A DNA stretch of 64,000 nucleotides from Pleurodeles waltl (taxonomy: Eukaryota > Chordata > Amphibia > Caudata > Salamandridae): assembly GCF_031143425.1 (NCBI RefSeq), contig NC_090446.1, positions 1,024,941,066-1,025,005,065 on the forward strand, given 5' to 3'. The position numbers and the translations under genes are program-made. Below are positions 1 through 10,389 of the stretch, piece by piece. A model generated the notes under the pieces. That model saw only the letters and a program-made list of their open reading frames with translations, was not told where the DNA came from and did no database searches. Position 1 is the stretch's first letter. Every line of letters begins with the position of its first letter.

Positions 1-238
1 CTCCTCACTAATGTACTAATAACACAAACCACATATCCCAACACCAAGCCCTGCATGACACAACTAAGCATGGACACCCATCACGAATGCATGGCCACTG
101 CACATACCCATAACAACCCCCTAACCATCATCACACAAGCCCCCACACAGGAATGCTTGCACTGGGGTACACAAACACCCACCCATTGTACACCATGACA
201 CACACACATGCAATAATCATGCTCTTATGCCCCTGCAG
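1..238 (+). other. Myb1 intron, 3' part (Harb-1)
   Basis: Non-coding sequence corresponding to the intron at 45739-46067 of Harb-2. It ends in a pyrimidine-containing acceptor CCCCTGCAG at 230-238. The upstream exon with the SANT domain is outside the window. Confidence 0.7.
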
Positions 239-1242
239 GATCACGAAGGACCGTCACCACACCGAAGGGTCCAGACATCTCCACTCCACCCACAGAAGAG
301 GCCCACAGTGACGATAGCAGCTCTGCCCTACTGGAGCCTGATGACCAGCCCGGACCATCGTGGGCCTCGGGACAGTCGGTTCCCCTTGCACAGGCACAGT
401 CCAACACTGACCTTCCACCCTCTGGTAACACCAGTACAGCACCCACCCAGCTGGCCCAAACCTCCGTACCCAGGACAGGTCAATCAGCTGTGTGTCCACC
501 GCTTCAGGGAACCCAGGATAACCCACCACCCCAACAGCAACAGGGACCTGGGGGCAGTGGTAGTGGGCACACGGTCCAGGGGACGGAGGCACAGGAACAC
601 AGGGGAACTGAGAGGGCTGCTGTGCGACAGGGGGCGGACAAGCCAAGGGAACCAACTCTCCACGAGGCCCTCTCATCCATCATGGGAGCATACCACCACT
701 CCCAGGACACGATGGCGACGGTCCTGGTCAAGTTTCAGGAGACCCAGCACCTGCAGGAGGACCAGCATTTGGGGTTCAGGGAGGAGCTCAGGACCATCAG
801 CTCCGCCTTGGGCACCATCGTAGGGGTGCTGAAGGACATACAGCAGACCATGAGGGACACCGTGGCACTCCAAGGGGCCTCTGACACTAGCATGGACGAT
901 GAACTGCCCACCACCTCCGCCGGCGCTAGTGAACAGGACGTCTCGCCACAGGACCACCACACCAGCACCCCACCCCCTGCAGATGGACAACCACCACGCA
1001 AGCGGTCCCTGAGATCCAGGAACAGGACAGAGCAAGATGGCAAGACCCCGCCAGGAAACGAGACCACCCTGATTATCCCCCCACTGTCCCACTTTGTTAC
1101 CCTGTCCATACTTAAACTGCCCCAGCTCCACTTCCTATGCCCATATGGGCAGTGCATCTGTGAGACTAATAGACTGGACTCTGCCATGGACATTCCTCCA
1201 CCATCACCCATCACCATTTTACAACCCCCCTCCATTTTTTAG
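239..1242 (+). CDS. Harbinger Myb1 protein, second exon (3' part of gene)
   Basis: Second exon of the Myb/SANT-like protein that Harbinger elements encode beside the transposase; in studied Harbingers this protein binds the element and helps bring the transposase into the nucleus. The exon opens at a CTGCAG acceptor in phase 1 and stays open to TAG at 1240-1242, with no ATG at its start because the SANT domain lies on the upstream exon, outside the window. Seen here: a Ser/Pro/Gln-rich linker with a QQQQ run, an amphipathic stretch (EPTLHEALSSIMGAYHHSQ onward) that could form a coiled coil, and a basic tail PPRKRSLRSRNR, a likely nuclear localisation signal. In the Harb-2 copy the codon corresponding to CAA 1033-1035 is TAA, so the ancestral stop may have been there and the last 69 codons a read-through. 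This copy lacks the two frameshifts of Harb-2. Confidence 0.8.
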
Positions 1243-1248
1243 CACTAA

Positions 1249-1254
1249 AATAAA
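1249..1254 (+). terminator. Polyadenylation signal of Myb1
   Basis: AATAAA seven bases after the last in-frame stop. The matching position in Harb-2 (minus strand, about 44739-44744) also reads AATAAA. Confidence 0.6.
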
Positions 1255-2587
1255 CACCCTTGAACCACAAAACAATCTGGAGTCAGTCTATGATTTGGTA
1301 AAATGTATAATCAATGACAGTGTCAAAATGCTTTTTTAGTTGTAAAGGCAACATACCAGTGTCACACATCACAAGTCCTTGAACGATGCATGCAGATGAC
1401 ACACGTTGGTAACCACACCTGTGAAACCGTAATGGAAAGAAACAACTCAGTTACCAAATAATCCCACGAAATTACACACAGGATAGAGGAAGACATGTGA
1501 AGTGAATGTAATGGTAAAAATGAAAATGTTCTCACCTGTGTGTCACTGGAAATGTTGCTATATGACTGACTCCCTTTGTCGTTGTCTTCTGCCTCAGCTT
1601 CCTCCTCATCACTGTCCACAGGCTAAACAGGCTCCACAGCTGCCACAACACCGTCATCTGGACCATCCTCCTGCAGAAAAGGCACCTGGCGTCGCAAAGC
1701 AAGGTTGTGAAGCATCGAGCAGGCGATGATGATCCGGCACACCTTCTTCGGTGAGTAGAATAGGGAACCACCTGTCATATGGAGGTACCTGAACCTGGCC
1801 TTAAGGAGGCCGAAGGTGCGTTTGATCACCCTCCTAGTCCGCCCATGGGCCTCATTGTACCGTTCCTCTGCCCTGGTTCTGGGATTCCTCACTGGGGTCA
1901 ATAGCCAGGACAGGTTGGGGTAACCAGAGTCCCCTAATAGCCACACACAGTGCCTCTGGAGTTGACCCATCATATCAGGGATGCTGCTATTCCGCAGGAT
2001 GTAGACGTCATGCACTGAGCCAGGGAACATAGCATTAACCTGCGAGATGTACTGGTCTGCCAAACATACCATCTGTACATTCATCGAATGTTAACTTTTC
2101 CTGTTCCTGTACACCTTTTCACTCCTGTGGGGGGGGGACCATAGCTACATGGGTCCCATCAATAGCACATATGATGTTGGGGATCTGTCCAAGGGCATAG
2201 AAGTCACCTTTCACTGTAGCCAAACCTTCCACCTCAGGGAAAATGATGTATCTCCTTACGTGTTTCAGCAGGGCAGACTACACTCTGGACAGCACGTTGG
2301 AAAACATAGGCTGGGACATCCCTGATGCCATGGCCACTGTTGTCTGAAAAGACCCACTTGCAAGGAAATGTAGTACTGACAGCACCTGCACGTCAGGGGG
2401 GATTCCAGTGGGATGGCGGATTGGTGACATCAGGTTTGGCTCCAACTGGGTACATAGTTCCTGGATTGTGGCACGGTCAAACCTGTAGGTGATGATTAAA
2501 TGTCGCTCCTCCATTGTCAACAGGTCCACCAGTGGTTTGTACACCAGAGGATTCTGCCATCTTCTCAAATGTCCCAGCTGACGGCGC

Positions 2588-3036
2588 CTAGGAAGGACAA
2601 CATCGACGTTCGAGTCAATTTTTTTCCAGGTATGTACCCACAGTTACACAGAAGACGACACCAAACGCAAAACCCTTCCTGTATGTGTGTTGAGTGTAGG
2701 CCTAGCTATGTGTGACGCAGAAGTAAATGAAGCCATGTGGGCCCCTGAAATGGCGGCTGCCTGACCTCTAAATGGGGACAATGGGATTGTGGGGTAACTG
2801 CGTTGGCGTTGCACACCGTCGCGGTAGGCGGTCGTAGACCGCGGCGCAATGCTGCATTGGTTAACATTGGACCCTATGGGTCCCAGGAGCCAATGAACAG
2901 GTGCTCCAGCGGTGATGATACGCAACGCCGCGGACGTCACCGCCATTTTCTCTCTGTTCAATCACTAGATACCTGATCTTCGACAGGAGAGGACCTACAC
3001 TGCAAGTGCTGCTGTGACCTCGGTCTGGAAGCGACG
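2588..3036. promoter_or_regulatory. Region upstream of Myb2 and end of transposase intron, Harb-1
   Basis: About 450 bases between the transposase main-exon acceptor and the Myb2 start codon. It contains CG-rich blocks with GCGG motifs (2820-2945) that are conserved in position with 43040-43210 of Harb-2. A Myb2 promoter must lie here or just upstream, but no TATA box was identified. Confidence 0.45.
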
Positions 3037-6000
3037 ATGGCTGCTGCGTCTGGGGAAAGGGCCCCTGCCTTCACTGCTCAGGAGTTGGAGAAACTGGTAG
3101 ACGGGGTCCTCCCCCAGTACACGCTACTCTACGGTCCTCCAGACCAACAGGTTAGTACACAGGGAGCATGTTGTATGGGCTAGGCTTGGGTGGAGAGGGC
3201 TGGTTGTAAGAGGGAAGGGGGCAGAGTTCAGGGAACATGAATGCATGTGAATGAATGGGCCACATGGCTAGGGTAGGGAGGGGGGCCACTCACATCGACG
3301 GTGCAGTTGTTAATGACTTTGCTTCTTCCCTTGTTCATGTCATGTAGGTCAGCGCCCACCAGAAGAAGGACATTTGGCGTGCCATAGCCAAGGACGTCCA
3401 GACGCTGGGGGTCCACCAGAGACGGGGCACCCACTGACGTAAAAGATGGGAGGACATTCGCCGCTGGAGCAAGAAGACGGCGGAGGCTCAGCTGGGGATG
3501 GCCTCCCAACGTGGGAGGGGTGCCTGTCGCCCCATGACCCCCCTGATGTTCAGGATCCTGGTGGTGGCCTACCCTGAGTTGGATGGGCGCTTGAGGGCAT
3601 CACAGCAGACACAAGGGGGTGAGTACTCTCTCATTCTGCAGACTTTGCGCGCAGTGGAGGGGTCTGGGTGGGGGAGGAGGCCTGTGGGTGTACCTAGGCC
3701 AGGCAGAAATACGTAGACTAGGCCCCTCCGTAATGCAGGCCATGTGGCACTCTACCCCACCGCAGTAGAGTGCCAAGTACAGGTATAGATGCCCCTGTGG
3801 CATCCATGTGTGCAGATGTCCACCATAGCCATGTAGGCCAGATCCCAGAAATTGCATCTGCAGAGGCCAGGAGCACAGCGTAGTGCAGGGGGCTGCTGTC
3901 TCTGTATTGTCCGCCAACGGTAGCGGTATGCCATGCACTCAACCTGTCTTTCTTCTGTCTCCCCCCCTTTTTGTGCTCTCCCTGTTCTTTTGTGCATCAG
4001 CATCATCAGGCGGAGGTACAGTGGCACCGGAGCACGAGGGAGCTGCATCCCACATGGCCATGGAGGGCCACACCACGGACTCAGAATGCACCAGTGGGAC
4101 GCAGGGTGAGGGGAGCTTCACGTTGGCCACCGGATCACCAAGCAGCGACACGGACTCATTCGCCAATGGGAGCTCCCCTGTGGTGGCGGCACCATCTGTG
4201 CGCCCCACTTCTACAGGTACAGCCGCCACCTCCCCTACCAGCACCGCCCTCCCAGCAGCCCTTCAGCGTTCGCCCCGTGACCGCTCACCCAGGAGGGTGG
4301 GCATCACCTTCGCCCCAGGCACCTCAGGCCCTGCCCCAGTCACCCCTGCTGCCCTCAGTGAGGAGGCCATTGACCTCCCCAGGTCACTCACTTTTGGGCA
4401 GTCTACCATTGTGAATGCCATCCAGGGTGTAGTAAGGGAGTTGCAACACGGTAATGCATTACTGCAGGGCATTCATTCTGGTCAGGCTGTCCTTCAGTGA
4501 ACCCTGCAATCTCTGGCCTCAGCACTGATGGCAGCCATTGTCCCTGTGTCTAGCCTCCCCCCTCCAACCTCCTCCACCCAGACCCAATCCCCTGTACCCC
4601 AGCCCATCCCAAGCACACCTACAGACCAGCATGCACACACGTCAACACACAAGGGAAGCTCAGGCAAACATAGGCACCACACAACCCACAAGCACACACA
4701 CAAGCATCACCCACATGCAGACACAGCAACATCCACTGCCTCCACTGTGTCCCCCTCCTCGTCTTCTCCCTCCTCCCTCCCAGTCTCGTCTACACTCTCA
4801 CCTGCATGCACTACATCTACTGGCACCAGGAGTCGCAGCAGAACACCCAGCACCACACCCCGCTCACCTGCACTCACCACCTCCACTCCCATTTACACGT
4901 CCCCTGTGTCCTCTCCCAGGGTGTCTGTGACGCCCCCTCCCAAAGTACACAAACGCGGGCACCCACACACCCAACATCCATCCACCTCACGACAGCCTCC
5001 AGTACCTGTACCTGCACCCAAAACACCTAAAGTGACACCTCCTACAACCACCTCCTCTTCCTCCACTCCCAGACCCCCTCCAACTACCCATCCCAGTGTT
5101 CGTCAGAAACTGTCCCTCTGTAAAGTTGACCTTTTTGCCCCCACCCCCCTCCAATTCATCAGTCCCGTCGTAGCGCATCAGCCAAAAAGCCTCCAATACC
5201 AGTGGTGCCTCTTCAAGGTGTGTGGAGTGCACCGGCCACCAGGGCAGGCAGTGTGACCCGGAGCCAAGGCACTGGCAGCCCACCCCCTGTAAAGGCTCTG
5301 AAATTGGAAAGTGGCCGACGGGACCCTGTGAATACTCCTGGAGGCAAAACAACTCACAGGGGTCCCAGGGGGATTGCAGAGTCAGCTGTGACTCCTCCAA
5401 AGGTGGGGAAGGGCCAGAGGAAGTCTTCACAGCCTGGTGTGAGCATCACGGCGGAGAAGGGCGGCATCCTTCCCAGCGGTCGGGACGCCACCGTCAGCAC
5501 CGTTGTCACGGGTCCGGAGACCACCGCCAGAGTCATTGCCCAGGAGGGCCCAAGTATCGTCACTGGTCCGGAGACCACCGCCAGAGTCATTGCCCAGGAG
5601 GGCCCAAGTATTGTCACTGGTCCGGAGACCACCGCCACCGCCAGAGTCATTGCCCAGGAGGGCACAAGTATTGTGACTGGTCCGGAGACCACCGCCAGAG
5701 TCAGTGCCCAGGAGGGCCCAAGTATCGTCACTGGTCAGGAGACCACCGCCATCGCCGGAGTCAGTGCCCAGGAGGGCCCAAGTATCGTCACTGGTCAGGA
5801 GAGCACCGCCGGAGTCAGTGCCCAGGAGGGCCCAAGTATCTTCACTGGTCAGGAGACCACCGCCACCGTCGGAGTCAGTGCCCAGGAGGGCCCAAGTATC
5901 GTCACTGGTCAGGAGACCACCGCCACCGCCAGAGTCAGTGCCCAGGAGGGCACAAGTATCGTCACTGGTCCTGAGACCACCGCCAGAGTCAGTGCCCAGG

Positions 6001-6089
6001 AGGGCCCAAGTATCGTCACTGGTCAGGAGACCACCGCCGGAGTCAGTGCCCAGGAGGGCCCAGGCTGCCACAGCCCCGCTGGGCAATGA
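3037..6089 (+). pseudogene. Harbinger Myb2: second Myb/SANT-like protein with repeat tail, Harb-1 copy
   Basis: Three exons seen by comparison with Harb-2. Exon 1 (3037-3150) begins ATG and encodes FTAQELEKLVDGVLPQY; donor CAG|GTTAGT. Exon 2 (3348-3618) encodes the rest of a Myb/SANT-like domain (IWRAIAKDVQTLGVHQRRG ... RKRWEDIRRWSKK); donor GTGAGT. Exon 3 (from 4001, phase 1 acceptor TGCATCAG) encodes a long Ser/Thr/Pro/His-rich region and then repeats containing AQEGPS. Breaks: TGC to TGA at 3435-3437 inside the SANT domain, CGA to TGA at 4498-4500, and a frameshift near 5160-5210. The fold resembles the Myb_DNA-bind_5/NAIF1 type, so a DNA-binding role in transposition is inferred. It is distinct from Myb1, so the element carries two such genes. 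The gene lies antisense within the transposase intron. Confidence 0.78.
5505..6070 (+). repeat. Coding tandem repeat of Myb2 tail (54/60-bp units)
   Basis: About ten units of 54 bp, some enlarged by 6 bp (an extra ACC/ATC/GTC plus GCC), each encoding VTGPETTARVIAQEGPSI or a variant. Unit length stays a multiple of three, and the frame is open throughout. Harb-2 carries a different, 66-bp unit at the same place that shares the AQEGP core. Confidence 0.85.
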
Positions 6090-6092
6090 GGG

Positions 6093-6195
6093 AACGTCAT
6101 GCCAGACACCAATGTCCAGTCCAGGGAACGTCATGCCACACACCAATGCCCAGTCCAGAGAACGTCATGCCACACACCAATGCCGAGTCCAGAAC
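6093..6195 (+). repeat. ~33-bp tandem repeat
   Basis: Three units of the type GTCCAGGGAACGTCATGCCA plus CACACCAATGCCCA, directly after the Myb2 reading frame and grading into the next minisatellite. Confidence 0.7.
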
Positions 6196-6596
6196 CGCCA
6201 TGGCACAGCACTGCTGAACAGTCCAGAACCGCCATAGCAAAGCACCGCTGACCAGTCCAGAACTGCCATGGCAAAGCACTGCTGAACAGTCCAGAACCGC
6301 CATGGCAAAGCACCGCTGACCAGTCGAGAACCGCCATGGCAAAGCACAGCTGAACAGTCCAGATCCGCCATGGCAAAGCACCGCTGAACAGTCCAGAACC
6401 GCCATGGCAAAGCACCGCTGAACAGTCCAGAACCGTCATGGCAAAGCACCGCTGAACAGTCCAGAACCGCCATGGCAAAGCACCGCTGACCAGTCCAGAA
6501 CCGCCATGGCAAAGCACCGCTGAACAGTCCAGAACCGCCATGGCAAAGCACCGCTGAACAGTCCAGAACCGCCATGGCAAAGCACCGCTGACAGGG
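6190..6596 (+). repeat. 34-bp minisatellite
   Basis: Twelve or so nearly identical 34-bp units built on GAACAGTCCAGAACCGCCAT followed by GGCAAAGCACCGCT. Because 34 is not a multiple of three, all three minus-strand frames stay open and give spurious repetitive proteins. The reverse complement of the unit (GTTCAGCGGTGCTTT...) is related to the 29-30-bp minisatellite of Harb-2 at 39375-40255. Confidence 0.9.
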
Positions 6597-7316
6597 CATG
6601 CACCTGGGAAGAATGAAAAGGCCGCCACATCAAGCATCGTTATACCATATGCAACAGGGACAGTGACGGGACAGGAACTTTCACGGGGAGACTAATCCAG
6701 TCTGGGCACCAGTCCCCCTCCAGAGCCAGTGGAGGCTGTTATCTACTTGTGAAACTGTGGCTTTGCACTCCCTAGGATGGTACAGTGGGCAACCGACCCA
6801 CTGTAGAGACTTGAGAGACTGTGGCTTTGCACTCCCCAGGATACCTCAATGGGCGTGGAACCCCGTCGTGGATCTGGCTTTGCACTCATCCGGCTGAGGT
6901 GCCCCCCTTCCCTTCCCCCTGAGGTGCCTGTTGTATTTCTATCTGATGCCCCGGCAGTGTTCTCTAAGATTGTGGACAGGTATCTTTTGTGGGCCTCGCC
7001 CATGCATTTTTGGACTAGTGGTGCACGGACATTGAGATGTGCATATCTGCACTACTTCTCATAATGTATATACTTTTGAATGATTTTATAATATATCTGT
7101 ATATTTTTGAGACATGTATATTGATACATTACAATGTGTGAACAGATTTCGTTTTGTCTTTGCATTCTTCCGGGGGGGTTGTGGGTTGTTACTGTGATTT
7201 TTGTGAATGCATTGGTGTGTGTGTTGTAATATGCGAGGGTGGAGGGGGGCGTGTTTCGTGTGTGTCTCCATAACTTTTGCCTCCCCCCTCGCCTATGTCG
7301 TAGGTGCAGTACTAAC
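6597..7316. other. Harb-1 non-coding interior (transposase intron)
   Basis: Contains two diverged copies of the CTGTGGCTTTGCACTCCC unit (6760-6845) that is tandemly amplified in Harb-2 at 38983-39270, then AT-rich DNA. No gene seen. Confidence 0.6.
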
Positions 7317-7399
7317 CGTTGTCTTCGCCGGCGCCGGCGTTGCTCTTCGTAGATGAGTAGGAATACAAGGACCGGTAGGATTTGTAATTCCGGCTCCAT

Positions 7400-7729
7400 G
7401 GAGTCCTCCTTCCTCGTGGGATGTGTTAAGTTGAGCATTTTCTCATTGCAGTAACTGTTTCCGCCGTGTTTTTATCCACGGTGAATCCGCCCCGGAAAAG
7501 GTGGCGGATTGGTAGGTTGTGATACTATGGGCGGTACATTGTCTTCCGCCTGTCTGTTGGCGGAGACCACCGCGCTGCTTGTCTGTACCGCTGTGGCGGG
7601 CGGTGTGTTAAAGTGGCTGTCTTTGTTGGCGGTTTCCGCCAGGGTCATGATTCCCTTTTTTTGTCCGCCGGCCTGTTTGCGGTCTTACCGCTGCTTTAAC
7701 ACCGTCCACCAGGGTTGTAATGACCCCCA
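7400..7729. promoter_or_regulatory. Subterminal region and terminal inverted repeat, right end of Harb-1
   Basis: Upstream of the transposase start codon. It is packed with GGCGG/CCGCC motifs on both strands and ends with the terminus CCACCAGGGTTGTAATGACC(CCCA). Such clusters are candidate binding sites for the Myb proteins and must also hold the transposase promoter. No TATA box is obvious. Confidence 0.6.
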
Positions 7730-8110
7730 AAGTGCCTAGCTGTGGATTTTGGCCTCTAGCTCAGCCGACACCTGGGGAAACCAAGCAAACCTGCGCATTT
7801 TTGAAAACTAGACACCTAGGGAAATCCAAGATGGGGTGACATGTGGGGCTCTGACCAGGTTCTGTTACCCTGAATCCTTTGCAAACCTCAAAATTTGAAC
7901 AAACAAACATTTTTTCCTCTCATTTCTGTGACAGAAAGTTCTGGAATCTGCAGGAGCAACAAATTCCCTTCCACCCAGCGTTCCCCCAAGTCTCCCAATA
8001 AAAATGGTAACCCACTTCTGTGGGTAGGCCTAGCGTCCACGAAAGGAAGTGCCCCAAAACACAACGTGGACACATCACATTTTCACGAAGAAAACAGAGC
8101 TGTTTTTCAC
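7730..8110 (+). repeat. Diverged edge monomer next to Harb-1
   Basis: First monomer after the transposon. It has private differences (for example CACTTCTGTGGGTAGG and CGTCCACGAAAGGAAGTGCC) and does not match types B-G closely, as expected at an array edge or near an old insertion. Confidence 0.75.
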
Positions 8111-10389
8111 AAAGTGCCTAGCTGTGGATTTTGGCCTCTAGCTCAGCCGGCATCTGGGAAACCTAGCAAACCAGCACATTTTTTAAAGGTAGACACCTAG
8201 GGGAATCCAAGATGGGGTGACTTATGGGGCTCTGACCAGGTTCTGTTACCCAGAATCCTTTGCAAACCTCATAATTTGGCCCAAAAAACACTTTTTCCTC
8301 TCAGTTCAGTGACAGAAAGTTCTGGAATCGGAGAGGAGCCACAAATTTCCTTCCACCCAGCATTCCCCCAAGTCTCCCGATAAAAATGGTACCTCACTTG
8401 TGTGGGTAGGCCTAGCGTCCGCGAAAGGAAATGCCCCAAAACACAACGTGGACACATCACATTTTCACAAAGAAAACAGAACTGTTTTTTACAAAGTGCC
8501 TAACTGTGGAATTTGGCCTCTAGCTCAGCCAGCACCTGGGGAAACCTAGCAAACCTGTGCATTTTTTAAAACTAGACACCTAGGGGATCCAAGATAGGAT
8601 GACTTGTGGGGCTCTGACCAGGTTCTGTTACCCAGAATTCTTTGCAAACCTCAAAATTTGGCTAAAAAAACTTTTTTTCCTCTCATTTTGGTGACAGAAA
8701 GTTCTGGAATCCGAGAGGAACCACAAATTTCCATCCACCCAGCGTTCCCCCAAGTCTTATCATAAAAACAGTACCTCACTTGTGTGGGTAGGCCTAGCGC
8801 CCGCAAAAGGAAATGCCCCAAAACACAACATGGACACATGACATTTTCACAAAGAAAACAGAGCTGTTTTTTTTTACAAAGTGCCTAGCTGTGTATTTTG
8901 GCCTCTAGCTCAGCCAGCACCTGGGGAAACCTACCAAACCTGCGCATTTTTTAAATGTAGACACCTAGGGAAATCCAAGATGGATTGACTTGTGGGGCTC
9001 TGACCAGGTTCTGTTACCCAGAATACTTTGCAAACCTCAAAAATTGCCAAATAAACTTTTTTTCCTGTCATTTTGGTGAAGAAAGTTCTGGAATCCGAGA
9101 GGAGCCACAAAGTTCCTTCCACCCAGTGTTCCCCCAAGTCTCCCGATAAAAATGGTACCTCACTTGTGTGGGTAGGCCTAGCGCCCCGAAAGGAAATGCC
9201 CCCAAAACACAATGTGGACACATCACATTTTCACAAAGAAAACAGAGCTGTTTTTTACAAATTGCCTAACTGTGGATTTTGACCTCTTGCTCAACCGGCA
9301 CCTGGGAAAACCTAGCAAACCTGCGCATTTATTAAAACTAGACACCTAGGGGAATCCAAGATGGGGTGACTTGTGGGGCTCTGGCCAGGTTCTGTTGCCC
9401 AGAATCCTTTACAAACCTCAAAAATTGGCCCAAAAAACAATTTTTTCCTCTCATTTTGGTGACAGAAAATTCTGGAATTCAGGAGGAGCCACAAATTTCC
9501 TTGCACCCAGTGTTCCCCCAAGTCTCCCGATAAAAATGGTACCTCACTTGTGTGGGTAGGCCTAGCGCCGCGAAAGGAAATGCCCCAAAACCCAATGTGG
9601 ACACATCACATTTTCACGAAGAAAAGTGCCTAGCTGTGGATTTTGGCCTCTAGCTCAGCCGACACCTGGGGAAACCTAGCAAACCTGTGCATTTTTGAAA
9701 ACTAGACATCTAGGGGAATCCAAGATGGGGTGACTCGTGGGGCTCTGACTAGGTTCTATTACCCAGTATCCTTTGCAAACCTCAAAAATTTGCCCATAAA
9801 AAACACTTTTTCCTCTCATTTTGGTGACAGAAAGTTCTGGAAACTGAGAGGAGCCACAAATTTCTTTCCACCCAGCGTTACCCCAAGATTCCCGATAAAA
9901 ATGGTACCTCACTTGTGTGAGTAGGCCTAGTGCCCGCAAAAGGAAATGCCCCAAAACACAATGTGGACACATCACATTTTCACAAAGAAAACAGAGCTGT
10001 TTTTTACAAAGTGCCTAGCTGTGGATTTTGAACTCTACCTCAGCCTGCACCTGGGGAAACCTAGCAAACCTGCGCATTTTGTAAAACTAGACACATAGGG
10101 GAATTCGAGATGGGGTGACTTGTGGGGCTCTGGCCAGGTTCTGTTGCCCAGAATCCTTTGCAAGCCTCAAAAATTGGCCAAAAAAACATTTTTTCCTCTC
10201 ATTTTGGTGACAGAAAGTTCTGGAATCTGAAAGGAGCCACAAATTTCCTGGCACCCAGTGTTCCCCCAAGTCTCCCGATAAAAATGGTACCTCACTTGTG
10301 TGGGTAGGCCTAGCGCCGCGAAAGGAAATGCACCAAAACACAACATGGACACATCACATTTTCACGAAGAAAACAGAGCTGTTTTTCAC
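8111..10389 (+). repeat. Higher-order repeat copy 1, B-C-D-E-F-G (~2,279 bp)
   Basis: Six monomers starting near 8111, 8493, 8878, 9258, 9624 and 10008. The same six types, in the same order and nearly base for base, recur from 10390. Confidence 0.9.

Larger units (their letters stand above)
1536..7399 (-). pseudogene. Harbinger DDE transposase (HARBI1-like), Harb-1 copy, inactivated
   Basis: Two-exon transposase pseudogene. Exon 1 at 7317-7399 encodes MEPELQILPVLVFLLIYEEQ plus an Arg-rich end and stops at a GTTAGT donor in phase 2. Exon 2 starts at an acceptor at about 2587 and continues RRRQLGHLRRWQNPLVYKPL; it ends at a GTGAGA donor at 1535. The ~4.7-kb intron holds Myb2 on the other strand. 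The first catalytic Asp (CAIDGTH) and the second (GDSGYP) are present, but the third acidic residue, Glu in RRVIEQTFG of Harb-2, is Lys here (RRVIKRTFG), which should abolish catalysis. Other lesions: TTG to TAG near 2278, an extra C in a C9 run near 2130-2138, and a TAG near 1623 just before the acidic tail. The protein would be about 370 residues, as in the HARBI1 family, whose DDE nuclease cuts and inserts the element. Confidence 0.87.
1..7729 (-). mobile_element. PIF/Harbinger DNA transposon Harb-1, partial (left end outside window)
   Basis: Harbinger-superfamily element in the opposite orientation to the complete copy at 38104-47030; the two are collinear (inverted) over their whole shared length. 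Contents: intron and second exon of Myb1 (plus), transposase (minus), Myb2 (plus), minisatellites, and a GGCGG-rich subterminal region. The right terminus reads AGGGTTGTAATGACCCCC, matching the inverted-repeat terminus of Harb-2. The element ends exactly where the satellite-like array starts at about 7730. The other terminus and target duplication are not in the window. All genes but Myb1 are visibly damaged. Confidence 0.88.

Noticed and set aside
4528..5256. Separate 242-codon gene starting at 4528
   Set aside because: It is Myb2 exon 3 after the CGA-to-TGA stop at 4498; same frame, same homology to Harb-2.
6131..6637. Repetitive GGSGLFSGALPWRFWTVQRC-type proteins on the minus strand
   Set aside because: The 34-bp period keeps all three frames open; this is a minisatellite, not a gene.
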